Origin: a virus
Strand: one strand, 5' to 3'
Virus record (IMG/VR): IMGVR_UViG_3300025585_000061
Coordinates: 1 to 47,171 of that record
Length of the DNA stretch: 47,171 bases
Of this stretch, positions 8,866 to 14,904 are shown one piece after another. The notes beneath the pieces are model-generated. The model had not been told where the DNA came from, ran no database searches, and saw only the letters and a program-made list of their open reading frames with translations. Numbering within the stretch: the stretch's first letter is position 1; every line of letters begins with the position of its first letter. A program made the translations under genes and the position numbers.

Positions 8866-9157
8866 CACGGTACAGCAACTAACGGAGTTGCTGCGATTGG
8901 ATGAGGCGTTTCCACCAGGAGGACGGAATGAGAAGCAAGGTATCTGGACCCGTTTCAAACACTGGCTATCGAAGTGTTTTCGCAGAGGCAAGCGAAGTGT
9001 GGCGTCGGGTGATCGTCAACAGGGAGACGATCCACAAGGTGGCCAGGGACATCCGATATCCCAAGTCCACCATCTCGCTCCTCATTCGGTGGCTGAAGGC
9101 CATGGGCGAGGTGCCGCCGAAGTCCCGCCTCGCAGTGGCGGCGATGCTCGTCCATGA
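8843..9157 (+). CDS. Possible small protein overlapping helicase end
   Basis: An ATG at 8843 follows GGAGCGGCGAC and opens a 104-codon frame. The first 45 residues look protein-like (acidic, helical). The rest lies under the HTH gene at 8928 in another frame and is low complexity with many Gly, Gln and His. It may be a short real peptide whose tail is a by-product of overlap, or not a gene at all. No family was recognised. Confidence 0.3.
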   Translation: MPDLLTDDTVQQLTELLRLDEAFPPGGRNEKQGIWTRFKHWLSKCFRRGKRSVASGDRQQGDDPQGGQGHPISQVHHLAPHSVAEGHGRGAAEVPPRSGGDARP

Positions 9158-9434
9158 CGCCACGGATGCCGACATCGCGTGGGCGTTCCGCATGCCGCTG
9201 GAGTGGGCGCAATCATGCCGAGAGCGGCAGGAGTCAATCCGCAGTTCATGGCCTGTGCCCGCAGAGTTTGAGTACGTGGAGCTAGACCCAGACGATCCGA
9301 CACCGGAGCAGATTCGCGAGATGTGTTCTCGCATCCCCCGCGTGGCGTGCGGCGCGATAGCCGTTCGCGAACCGGGGATTCGTTCCTTCAGGTTTGATCA
9401 CAATGCCACGCTCGTTCCGCAGCTCGCTGACTAG
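8928..9434 (+). CDS. Helix-turn-helix DNA-binding protein, unknown role
   Basis: A predicted HTH lies near residues 33-58 (VNRETIHKVARDIRYPKSTISLLIRW; key positions are the Ala-Arg turn and the Ser-Thr recognition helix). A second AWAF-containing helical stretch near residue 85 may be another DNA-binding element. The C-terminal half has a segment DDPTPEQIREMCSRIP, similar to small phage regulators that hold an HTH plus an acidic linker. AGGAGG 6 bases upstream fixes the start at 8928 over the in-frame codon at 8901. The gene overlaps the next one by 32 bases. Function is not assigned beyond DNA binding. Confidence 0.7.
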   Translation: MRSKVSGPVSNTGYRSVFAEASEVWRRVIVNRETIHKVARDIRYPKSTISLLIRWLKAMGEVPPKSRLAVAAMLVHDATDADIAWAFRMPLEWAQSCRERQESIRSSWPVPAEFEYVELDPDDPTPEQIREMCSRIPRVACGAIAVREPGIRSFRFDHNATLVPQLAD

Positions 9435-10023
9435 CGGCCACCGCGCCGAGCGGGCATGGGTTGATTCCCATCGCTCGCTCGGCCTAGCGGTTGCTCATGG
9501 AAGAAAGGTGATCCTCACCAAGCATGACAAGGTGAAGGACCATTGCGGCAATCCGGACGCCGCTGTGCTGATGACTGTGGAGATCAAAGAACGCAACCTC
9601 ACGTTCACCTGTCCGGAAGACTTTCCGTACGACACGGTGTTCGTTGATGACCTGCGTGGGTTGGGGAGAGAAGTGATCCGGCCATTCGCCTACGTGTTCC
9701 TCTCCAAGAACACGGGCCAGTGGGTGTGGGTCACGCCGCTGGACAGGGATGACACATGGACGGAACAGGTGGTCAGGGACACGACCCGAGGACATGCGAT
9801 GGGAATGCTGGTGGCGCCGAAGTCGCACCTTCGGCCAGCGCAACAACTGATTGACTATCTCGTACCACATGACTTGCTCGGGGGAATCGATGGAGACACA
9901 GGGCTCTTTGTCACAGGAGGCGGAGAGGTTGAAGAACGAGAACGATACGTTGAGAAAACGAATCCAGTTATTGACAGTGGAGATCGAAAGGCTGCGTCGA
10001 AAACTAGAAAGCACATGGGGTGA
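9403..10023 (+). CDS. Putative PD-(D/E)XK-type nuclease
   Basis: The first 165 residues look like a small phage nuclease or DNA-recognition protein: a conserved-looking D52, then E60-I-K62 in TVEIKER fits the D...ExK active-site pattern. A strand-rich segment follows (YDTVFVDDLRGL, AYVFLSKNTGQWVWVT). This is a motif-level call only. The start at 9403 is an internal Met. The start at 9394 is also in frame. The last 45 residues lie over the coiled-coil gene at 9890 in another frame and are charged and repetitive, so this C-terminus may not be conserved. Confidence 0.5.
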   Translation: MPRSFRSSLTSGHRAERAWVDSHRSLGLAVAHGRKVILTKHDKVKDHCGNPDAAVLMTVEIKERNLTFTCPEDFPYDTVFVDDLRGLGREVIRPFAYVFLSKNTGQWVWVTPLDRDDTWTEQVVRDTTRGHAMGMLVAPKSHLRPAQQLIDYLVPHDLLGGIDGDTGLFVTGGGEVEERERYVEKTNPVIDSGDRKAASKTRKHMG

Positions 10024-10030
10024 GGCATGA
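9890..10030 (+). CDS. Small coiled-coil protein in overlapping frame (46 aa)
   Basis: An ATG at 9890 preceded by GGGGGA opens a 46-codon frame whose product is almost entirely a leucine-zipper-like coiled coil (Leu/Ile at heptad spacing from about residue 14 to 40, rich in Glu, Arg and Lys). Its stop overlaps the next start in an ATGA junction at 10027-10030, the same coupling used by the following genes. This supports real coding even though 134 bases are shared with the gene at 9403. Small phage coiled-coil peptides of this form are common, but their roles vary. Confidence 0.65.
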   Translation: METQGSLSQEAERLKNENDTLRKRIQLLTVEIERLRRKLESTWGEA

Positions 10031-10116
10031 ACACTCCGGGCCCCATGGAATTCTTCATTGGACTCATCTTCGCCACGGCCATGCTCCTGTACGGTCTATC
10101 AATGGGTGACGAATGA
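10027..10116 (+). CDS. Small single-pass membrane peptide (29 aa)
   Basis: This 29-residue peptide has one hydrophobic span (FFIGLIFATAMLLYGL) flanked by a short N-terminus and an acidic end. It is coupled by ATGA overlaps to both neighbours (10027 and 10113). Coding is supported by this exact chain of overlaps, not by similarity. It probably inserts in the inner membrane; its role is unknown. Confidence 0.6.
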   Translation: MNTPGPMEFFIGLIFATAMLLYGLSMGDE

Positions 10117-10256
10117 GCGGACATCTCATCATCTTCACTGGCCTGATCTATGCCTACGTGGCGTTCGACCAGTGGCGGATCGGTAACTACGGAATGGCCT
10201 GGGCGTACAGCGGGTATGCGTGGAGCAACATAGGACTCTGGATGCTCGCCAAATGA
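10113..10256 (+). CDS. Small membrane-associated peptide (47 aa)
   Basis: The 47-residue product is aromatic-rich, with many Trp and Tyr. Two hydrophobic stretches are possible: the N-terminal 17 residues and the C-terminal 15. It overlaps the gene before and after it by ATGA. Tandem membrane peptides in a phage early or middle region often alter the host envelope or exclude superinfection, but nothing here shows this directly. Confidence 0.62.
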   Translation: MSGHLIIFTGLIYAYVAFDQWRIGNYGMAWAYSGYAWSNIGLWMLAK

Positions 10257-10903
10257 ACGCTGACATTCCGTACCTGAAGGTCTACGTGCGGCTGAAGTAC
10301 ATCTCCGACAAGGATGGGGTGGAGGAGGGTTACGCCTTCGCCATCCAATCCATGCCCGGCCGGGCCTTGGGGGTCCATGTAATGCTGAAGTCCGGCGCCC
10401 ACTACCGGAACATCCCCATCCATGCCCTGGCCACCGACCCGGAATCCCCAGAGATCGCGCTGGGGGATGCCCAGCTGTGGGACTGTTTTACTTTCCGGCC
10501 AAGCGTTCACTGCTTCCAGTACCTCCGGGACCATGAGGCAACCTGTCACCTCCGGTCCAAGGAGATCCCCGGCGTGTACCTGTTTACCGTGGATTGGTTA
10601 CCGGACCACAACGGACCCGGGTGGACACACCTACCAGACCAGAACAAGTGCGGGCATGTCATGTTACTGGATGACGGCAACCTCGCCTGCCTGCCCACTA
10701 ACCGGATCGTTTGGAAAGATGCCTACTTTATAGGCAGCAAAGGCGACCCAAAGGCGGCTGGATATAAGGTCCAGGACGCGGTGTATCAGGCCGAATCGTC
10801 TGAGTGGGATGTGAGCAAGGAGGACAGTTACTTTTATGGCCTCCGGGCAAGCACCTGGAGGGCCGTTCAGATCCCCACCCGAACCCCTATGCCTCCGAAA
10901 TGA
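10253..10903 (+). CDS. Conserved-type hypothetical protein (216 aa)
   Basis: No family is recognised. The product is a globular, strand-rich protein with many Tyr, Trp, His and Pro, few obvious repeats and no membrane segment. The start at 10253 is fixed by an ATGA overlap with the membrane peptide before it, and its own end couples to the HExxH protein by another ATGA at 10900. Such tight coupling suggests a shared pathway with that putative metallopeptidase. Confidence 0.7.
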   Translation: MNADIPYLKVYVRLKYISDKDGVEEGYAFAIQSMPGRALGVHVMLKSGAHYRNIPIHALATDPESPEIALGDAQLWDCFTFRPSVHCFQYLRDHEATCHLRSKEIPGVYLFTVDWLPDHNGPGWTHLPDQNKCGHVMLLDDGNLACLPTNRIVWKDAYFIGSKGDPKAAGYKVQDAVYQAESSEWDVSKEDSYFYGLRASTWRAVQIPTRTPMPPK

Positions 10904-11532
10904 GCTGGCTTCATATCGCAATTCTGGGGCTCTCAGAGGCATGTGCCACCGGGGCCGAAGTTGAGTACGTGGCCCGGGTCTGGTCCCCGCCAGCGGAGTT
11001 CCCTCCTGCCCTGCGAGATGTCGCCTCCCGGCTCCCCGATAACACGGACGCTAGGGACGCGGATTTGGTGACCTACGCCCATGAGGCGAACCACTTCCTG
11101 TGCCGTGGCAAGCCGGGATATCACGGCGTGTACGTGGGGAACGGCCTACGAATCTTCATACCCACCCCGCCGCTGACCACCGAGCGGGTGTTTGCGGCCG
11201 TGCCCATAACAAAACGCGGGACGATTTACAACACTTACCTGAACCAGGGCAGGACGGAGTACTGGTCCACCCAGCCATTGATGATCCTGGACGAGTGGCA
11301 GGCATACATCGCTGGGTCACAGGCACGGGCCCAAATGAACATGCGACAGCGGAAGGAAACCACGGTACACTGCGCCACGTTCGCGGGATACGCCGAGGTG
11401 CTGTACCGGCTGGCGAAGGAGTGCCGGGAATATCCCATCACGGATCTGAAGAACTTCTGTAATCACCAGCTGGATCGCTGCCGGGAGATCATCCCGGAAT
11501 GGGATTCGCTGTGTGACGTTTCGTTCGACTAG
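10900..11532 (+). CDS. Putative HExxH zinc metallopeptidase
   Basis: Residues 61-65 read HEANH, a match to the HExxH zinc-binding motif. A likely third ligand, E132, lies in DEWQAYIAG, which resembles the 'glutamate helix' of gluzincin peptidases (E-x-x-A). The motif is preceded by a Val-Thr-Tyr strand-helix junction as expected. The 210-residue protein has no clear signal peptide. The start overlaps the upstream gene (ATGA). It ends in an amber codon, after which the same frame stays open for more than 80 codons. Substrate is unknown. The call rests on motif spacing, and chance HExxH matches do occur. Confidence 0.5.
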   Translation: MSWLHIAILGLSEACATGAEVEYVARVWSPPAEFPPALRDVASRLPDNTDARDADLVTYAHEANHFLCRGKPGYHGVYVGNGLRIFIPTPPLTTERVFAAVPITKRGTIYNTYLNQGRTEYWSTQPLMILDEWQAYIAGSQARAQMNMRQRKETTVHCATFAGYAEVLYRLAKECREYPITDLKNFCNHQLDRCREIIPEWDSLCDVSFD

Positions 11533-11847
11533 GCTCTGATTGCCAAGGACGGCCTGAAGATCGGCCCCACGCCGACCGGCTCCCGCGAGGAGTGCGACAA
11601 GAGGGGGCAGGGCTCGCGAAGTAATTCGCTTGCCATCCAAGAAAGCTCGGGGTGCGCTGTACGACTACCCTGCCCCGGGGCTGGCTTCGCGCCCGCTTGG
11701 CCCGGCGTGGGGAGACTGCGAACTGGACCGGGAAAACAAATACACTTCGCACGGGCTGGCTGGCTCCACAAAGCCATGTTTAGCCCCTGACTTCCTCCAG
11801 CGATGGAGGGAGTCGGGCCAGCTTCACCACTAGCCATGGAGTAACGC
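11533..11847 (+). other. ORF-poor stretch with stable RNA hairpins
   Basis: No convincing gene fills these 315 bases. A frame from a TTG codon at 11630 to 11833 and the continuation of the upstream frame after its amber codon are both open, but neither has a good start or family match. Two GNRA-capped hairpins are visible. One is at 11611-11634 (GUAA loop). The other has a 14-bp stem at 11786-11817, two G-U pairs and a GCGA loop. No U-tract follows, so they are not classic terminators. This may be an untranslated structured RNA segment or a decayed gene. Confidence 0.4.
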
Positions 11848-12096
11848 ATGAACCTACCGCTTAAGCCGGGATTTATTGTTCGCAGTACACCCAAGGGCCT
11901 TCCTAAAGGTGCCGCCCATATCTGGACTGGCACTGATACCGCATGCCGCATGTGGTCTACGGGCGGTCTGCAGCACAGCAAGCGATGGGACTACTACATC
12001 GCGCCGCCTGTTCGGATCTGTACGCTCTGTCATCCAGAGAAGCACGGTATCGAACAACCCGATCTGACTGTCGAACAGCCATCTTTGTTTGACTAA
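11848..12096 (+). CDS. Small hypothetical protein with Cys motif (82 aa)
   Basis: The product starts after GGAG at 6-base spacing. It has a basic, Gly-rich N-terminal half and a CTLC pair near residue 63 with one further Cys upstream, so a small zinc site is possible but incomplete. The tail is acidic and ends in SLFD. No family is recognised. A promoter-like sequence for the next gene begins 4 bases after the stop. Confidence 0.65.
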   Translation: MNLPLKPGFIVRSTPKGLPKGAAHIWTGTDTACRMWSTGGLQHSKRWDYYIAPPVRICTLCHPEKHGIEQPDLTVEQPSLFD

Positions 12097-12099
12097 CGG

Positions 12100-12128
12100 T
12101 TGCGTGTACCGGCGTTCACTGCTACAAT
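12100..12128 (+). promoter_or_regulatory. Sigma70-type promoter upstream of the nuclease genes
   Basis: TTGCGT (12100-12105) and TACAAT (12123-12128) are separated by exactly 17 bases. This is a good match to a housekeeping bacterial promoter. It lies 36 bases before the start of the PD-(D/E)XK gene and would transcribe rightwards. A dedicated promoter is notable because most genes around it are coupled by overlaps. Confidence 0.7.
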
Positions 12129-12163
12129 CCGCCCGCCTTCGGAGGATAGAGGGCTGATGGAGC

Positions 12164-12628
12164 GTGATCGCTGAATCTGCCATAAGCGCGTCGCACAATG
12201 ATTACTTGTTTGCGGTGGGATGGCGTGCCGAAGAAGATTTTCTTCGACTGGCCAGTGCTCGCGGGCTGAGTGCTGAAAATTGTGCAAGCAGAAGGAAAGC
12301 CTATGACTTTGTTGTCAATGGCTTTCGCGTACAGGTTAAGCACAGAACTTGCAAATCTTCTGCCGTCATACAACTCTGCAAGGCTCGCCGCCCAGGAGAA
12401 CCTAAATTAGCCTACTACCGCGACGAGTTTGACATCTTGGCACTGCGGTGTGACGGAGTTTGGTATTTGATTGATGCCAAAACTCTTGTCGCTGAAGACG
12501 GCGATACGCTCATCAATAATTTGAATCCATCGCATTACAAGGAATTTATTGAAAACTGGGGCGTGTTTACTGACGAAGGCGTCAGGCGCAATTCGCCGCA
12601 GCTTCTTTTGAAATTTGATTCACAGTGA
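12164..12628 (+). CDS. PD-(D/E)XK endonuclease, homing-type or restriction-like
   Basis: The active-site pattern is E23/E24 ... D48 ... Q57-V-K59, in YDFVV...RVQVKHRT, as in small PD-(D/E)XK nucleases, including intron-type homing enzymes. A following FDILAL...WYLIDAKTL pattern matches the core beta-strands of that fold. The start is a GTG at 12164. An ATG at 12156 opens only a five-codon frame. The gene is visibly richer in A and T than its neighbours and has its own promoter, both signs of recent acquisition. It overlaps the HNH gene by GTGA. It could be a free-standing homing nuclease. Restriction or repair roles are alternatives. Confidence 0.65.
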   Translation: MIAESAISASHNDYLFAVGWRAEEDFLRLASARGLSAENCASRRKAYDFVVNGFRVQVKHRTCKSSAVIQLCKARRPGEPKLAYYRDEFDILALRCDGVWYLIDAKTLVAEDGDTLINNLNPSHYKEFIENWGVFTDEGVRRNSPQLLLKFDSQ

Positions 12629-13023
12629 ACAAACAGGAACGCATTGAACTCCAGGCGTGGCTGGAACTCCACAGGTGCTGCGCGGTCTGCCACTGGCCCG
12701 AGTCCGATGCCCGCCGTTGGCTGGAGGTACATCACCTCGTCGGAGGCGCCGGTCGCAAGCATGACATCAGACAGTACGTTCGACTGTGCAATCACTGTCA
12801 CACCGTCCTGCATTCGGGCACGTATTTGACTAGACGCCCAGACCTGAACAAGGGTATACTGTTGGGCGTGAAGCGAGAGTGTGATCCGGATAACTACGAT
12901 CCCGTGTTCCTTGCGTCGTTGAAGCACAAGAAACATTTGGGCTACGAACCGGAAGAGCTTCCGGAGTTTTACAAGGAGGAGCGAGTGAGAAACGTGGGGC
13001 CATGGAACCAGAGAGAACCCTGA
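12625..13023 (+). CDS. HNH-type endonuclease-like protein
   Basis: The N-terminal 65 residues show a zinc-bound HNH pattern: C19 and C22, then H36-H37 in WLEVHHLVGG, and C55-N-H-C58-H in the finger helix. The rest is a charged C-terminal region of about 65 residues. The GTG start at 12625 overlaps the previous stop by GTGA. HNH proteins in phages can be homing nucleases or packaging cofactors. Here it is far from the terminase genes and next to another nuclease, so a mobile or DNA-metabolism role is more likely. Confidence 0.75.
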   Translation: MNKQERIELQAWLELHRCCAVCHWPESDARRWLEVHHLVGGAGRKHDIRQYVRLCNHCHTVLHSGTYLTRRPDLNKGILLGVKRECDPDNYDPVFLASLKHKKHLGYEPEELPEFYKEERVRNVGPWNQREP

Positions 13024-13382
13024 CCTGCGAGGTCATCAGGGTGACCCGGCCCAACACGCTGCTCATCAGGACGATGGCAGAACCCATGCAGAGCTACGCA
13101 ACCATCTACTTGGTGTTGGCTGGTGTCCGCTGCAAGCCCTCAGCCACGCGCGACATCATCGACTGGCTGGAGATCAACTCCGACTTCGGCCGTTACGAAC
13201 TGATGGTCTTTGACTGGATGCGGGATTCGTACGGTCGCCTGCTCGGGAACATCTTGGACCGCCGGACGGGTGATGCGTTGACCACCTACCTCCTGCAGCG
13301 TGGCTCGGCCCGCCCGCGAGACAACCATCTGGACGAGGTCATGCGGGAACTCATGTCTGCCCAGGAGCCCGAAGAACTATGA
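13002..13382 (+). CDS. Staphylococcal nuclease-like (SNase fold) protein
   Basis: The product shows the outline of an SNase/OB-type nuclease: an early V-x-R-V-x-x-x-N-T-L strand pair, then an 'LAGVRCK' segment in place of 'L.GIdaPE', and 'YGRLLGNILDRRTGDALTTYLLQRGSARP', which is close to the conserved SNase C-terminal pattern. The first catalytic D-G-D is not present, so activity is doubtful. It overlaps the HNH gene by 22 bases and couples to the next gene by ATGA. This fold call is by eye. Confidence 0.55.
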   Translation: MEPERTLTCEVIRVTRPNTLLIRTMAEPMQSYATIYLVLAGVRCKPSATRDIIDWLEINSDFGRYELMVFDWMRDSYGRLLGNILDRRTGDALTTYLLQRGSARPRDNHLDEVMRELMSAQEPEEL

Positions 13383-13615
13383 ACGCAGGCGGATTCTGGA
13401 AGACCACCAACTCCCAGATCACGGCCCACTGGCCCACCCGTGGCGACAACCGGGACTTCCAGTACTGGTCGCAGGTCGGCGTGTGGATCGGCAAGAACGA
13501 GAAGGTGTTGGCCAAGAAGCCGGTCACGGAAGTCTGCCGTCTGGTGGCCGAGCAGTTCCCCGAGATCAACCACATCGAAGCCCGGGACTTTGCAGGCAGG
13601 AGCGCCCGCCTATGA
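13379..13615 (+). CDS. Small hypothetical protein (78 aa)
   Basis: The gene sits between an SNase-like and an Hjc-like gene and is coupled to both by ATGA overlaps. The product is aromatic and basic, with W-x-x-x-x-S-Q-I near the N-terminus and a helical end (VTEVCRLVAEQFPEINHIEARD). It may be a nuclease accessory or DNA-binding protein, but no family is recognised. Confidence 0.65.
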   Translation: MNAGGFWKTTNSQITAHWPTRGDNRDFQYWSQVGVWIGKNEKVLAKKPVTEVCRLVAEQFPEINHIEARDFAGRSARL

Positions 13616-14058
13616 ACAGCCGCCAGAAAGGCGCCCGGGGCGAGAGGGACGGCGCCCAGGCGTGGGCTGAAGCGCTCGGGCTGGATCCGTCAGCCTGCCG
13701 CAGAGGCCAGCAATTTGCGGGCGGAACGGATTCCCCGGATGTGGTTCACCCTCTCGGGGACACAGTTCATTTGGAGGTGAAGCGGGTCGAACGCGGGAAC
13801 CCATACCTCTGGATGGAGCAGGCGGAACGGGACGCTGGTGGGAAAATCCCACTGGTCCTGCACCGCAGAAACAACAAGCAGTGGTTGGCGATTGTGAGGT
13901 TGTCCGATGTCGCAGGACTATCGCAGGTCATTGCTCAGAAAGCTGAAGCGCTGGGCGGAGGAGCGGTTCCCGGTGTTGTTTCCGGTGCGGGTCTACCTCA
14001 GACCGAAGGCGACGATGGGCGACATGCTGGGCTACTTCCTGATGGACGAGGACTGTGA
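13612..14058 (+). CDS. Holliday-junction-resolvase-like PD-(D/E)XK nuclease
   Basis: The product has the pattern of Hjc/VRR-type resolvases: G-x-R-G-E11-R near the N-terminus, then S-P-D43-V and H-L-E55-V-K57. A GRGQQ-like segment (RRGQQFAGG) lies between. This fits a homodimeric junction resolvase that would process recombination intermediates made by ERF and SSB. The start at 13612 is fixed by an ATGA overlap. The last 50 residues share DNA with the next gene in a different frame and are low complexity, so only about 105 residues may form the domain. Confidence 0.78.
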   Translation: MNSRQKGARGERDGAQAWAEALGLDPSACRRGQQFAGGTDSPDVVHPLGDTVHLEVKRVERGNPYLWMEQAERDAGGKIPLVLHRRNNKQWLAIVRLSDVAGLSQVIAQKAEALGGGAVPGVVSGAGLPQTEGDDGRHAGLLPDGRGL

Positions 14059-14251
14059 ACGCGGGACGATTGGAATCCTAGATAGTTTGAATCGCGGCGA
14101 AATCATTGACACTTTCCTGGAGGAATGGGCTCACGCGCGGTGTGCCCACCTCCTAGACACGGAGGACCATGATGATGATCCAGACCACCACCCCACCTTC
14201 TGGAGCGAATATGGAAGACTCGTTAAGGCAGGACGGGGGGTGGCGTGGTGA
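13907..14251 (+). CDS. Degenerate metallopeptidase-like protein
   Basis: The product matches small phage proteins with a 'DtLlHEwAHal...H...FW..YGRl' pattern (SprT/zincin-like). Here the motif at residues 72-76 reads EEWAH, so the first zinc-binding His is replaced by Glu. The downstream acidic-His stretch and F-W-S-E-Y-G-R-L are kept. It may have lost peptidase activity or bind metal differently. It overlaps the upstream nuclease by 152 bases in another frame and the downstream gene by 41 bases. Confidence 0.55.
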   Translation: MSQDYRRSLLRKLKRWAEERFPVLFPVRVYLRPKATMGDMLGYFLMDEDCERGTIGILDSLNRGEIIDTFLEEWAHARCAHLLDTEDHDDDPDHHPTFWSEYGRLVKAGRGVAW

Positions 14252-14528
14252 CGATCCCTACAAGGAGGTCACCGACACCATCCACCGGCTGATGCTGCGG
14301 AAATCTGGGTACTACGGCAACCCTGATGCCGGTCCCTTGTGCAATGCACTGGGCGTGGAGCAGGACGGCATTGAGCCCTGGCGTTACCAGCTGGCCAGGA
14401 TCGGGGAGAAATGCCGCCGCCTGAGAGGCGAAGCCCAGTATGACGAGCAATTACTTAGGGAGACTTTGATCGACATCGCAGGCCATGCGGTGGTAGCGGT
14501 TGCGTGTTTGAATGCCAAGAATCATTAG
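14211..14528 (+). CDS. DUF1599/MazG-like small protein, possible nucleotide metabolism
   Basis: The helical pattern 'L..R.ksgyYGNPda' followed by 'YQLARIGEKCRRL' and 'LRETLIDIAGHAVVAVACL' resembles phage DUF1599/DUF6378-type proteins, distantly like all-alpha NTP pyrophosphohydrolases. No complete MazG EExxE metal site is visible, so catalysis is uncertain. The start at 14211 (MED) is chosen because the upstream codons are low complexity and lie inside the previous gene. About 105 residues is normal for this family. Confidence 0.55.
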   Translation: MEDSLRQDGGWRGDDPYKEVTDTIHRLMLRKSGYYGNPDAGPLCNALGVEQDGIEPWRYQLARIGEKCRRLRGEAQYDEQLLRETLIDIAGHAVVAVACLNAKNH

Positions 14529-14538
14529 GGAGATCACC

Positions 14539-14904
14539 GTGAATCTGAAGGTTTTGAAGTGGTTGCTCGCCCACAAGGACGCCCTGCTGCAGATCGTGGA
14601 GATCGGCAAGGGCTACTCCAAGAGCCTGCCGTACCTGAAGCAGTGGGAGATCGTGGACCAGATCGCCCGCATCGTCATCCCGATCCTGGAAACGGAGGCC
14701 GTCACGCCGAAGGTGCTGGCGCATGACGATATCTTCACCGAAGTTTGGGCTGACGATGCGTTGAACGACGAGCCGCGTGAGGTGCAAATCCTCCAAGCCG
14801 GTGCCGAAGTACAGGCCATGGCCGTGGATTGGAAGACGCTGGTGGAGACGATCATCCCCTTGGTGGTGGCGATCCTGAAGGCGCTGCTTCGCGACGAGCC
14901 GTGA
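14539..14904 (+). CDS. Hypothetical protein with hydrophobic C-terminus
   Basis: GGGAG 6 bases upstream supports the GTG at 14539; an ATG at 14512 in the same frame has no ribosome site. The product is helical with an acidic middle and a C-terminal hydrophobic segment (ETIIPLVVAILKALL) that could insert in or lie on the membrane. It couples to the subtilisin gene by GTGA. Its place directly before a protease and small membrane proteins suggests it belongs to that cluster, perhaps as a membrane partner. Confidence 0.65.
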   Translation: MNLKVLKWLLAHKDALLQIVEIGKGYSKSLPYLKQWEIVDQIARIVIPILETEAVTPKVLAHDDIFTEVWADDALNDEPREVQILQAGAEVQAMAVDWKTLVETIIPLVVAILKALLRDEP

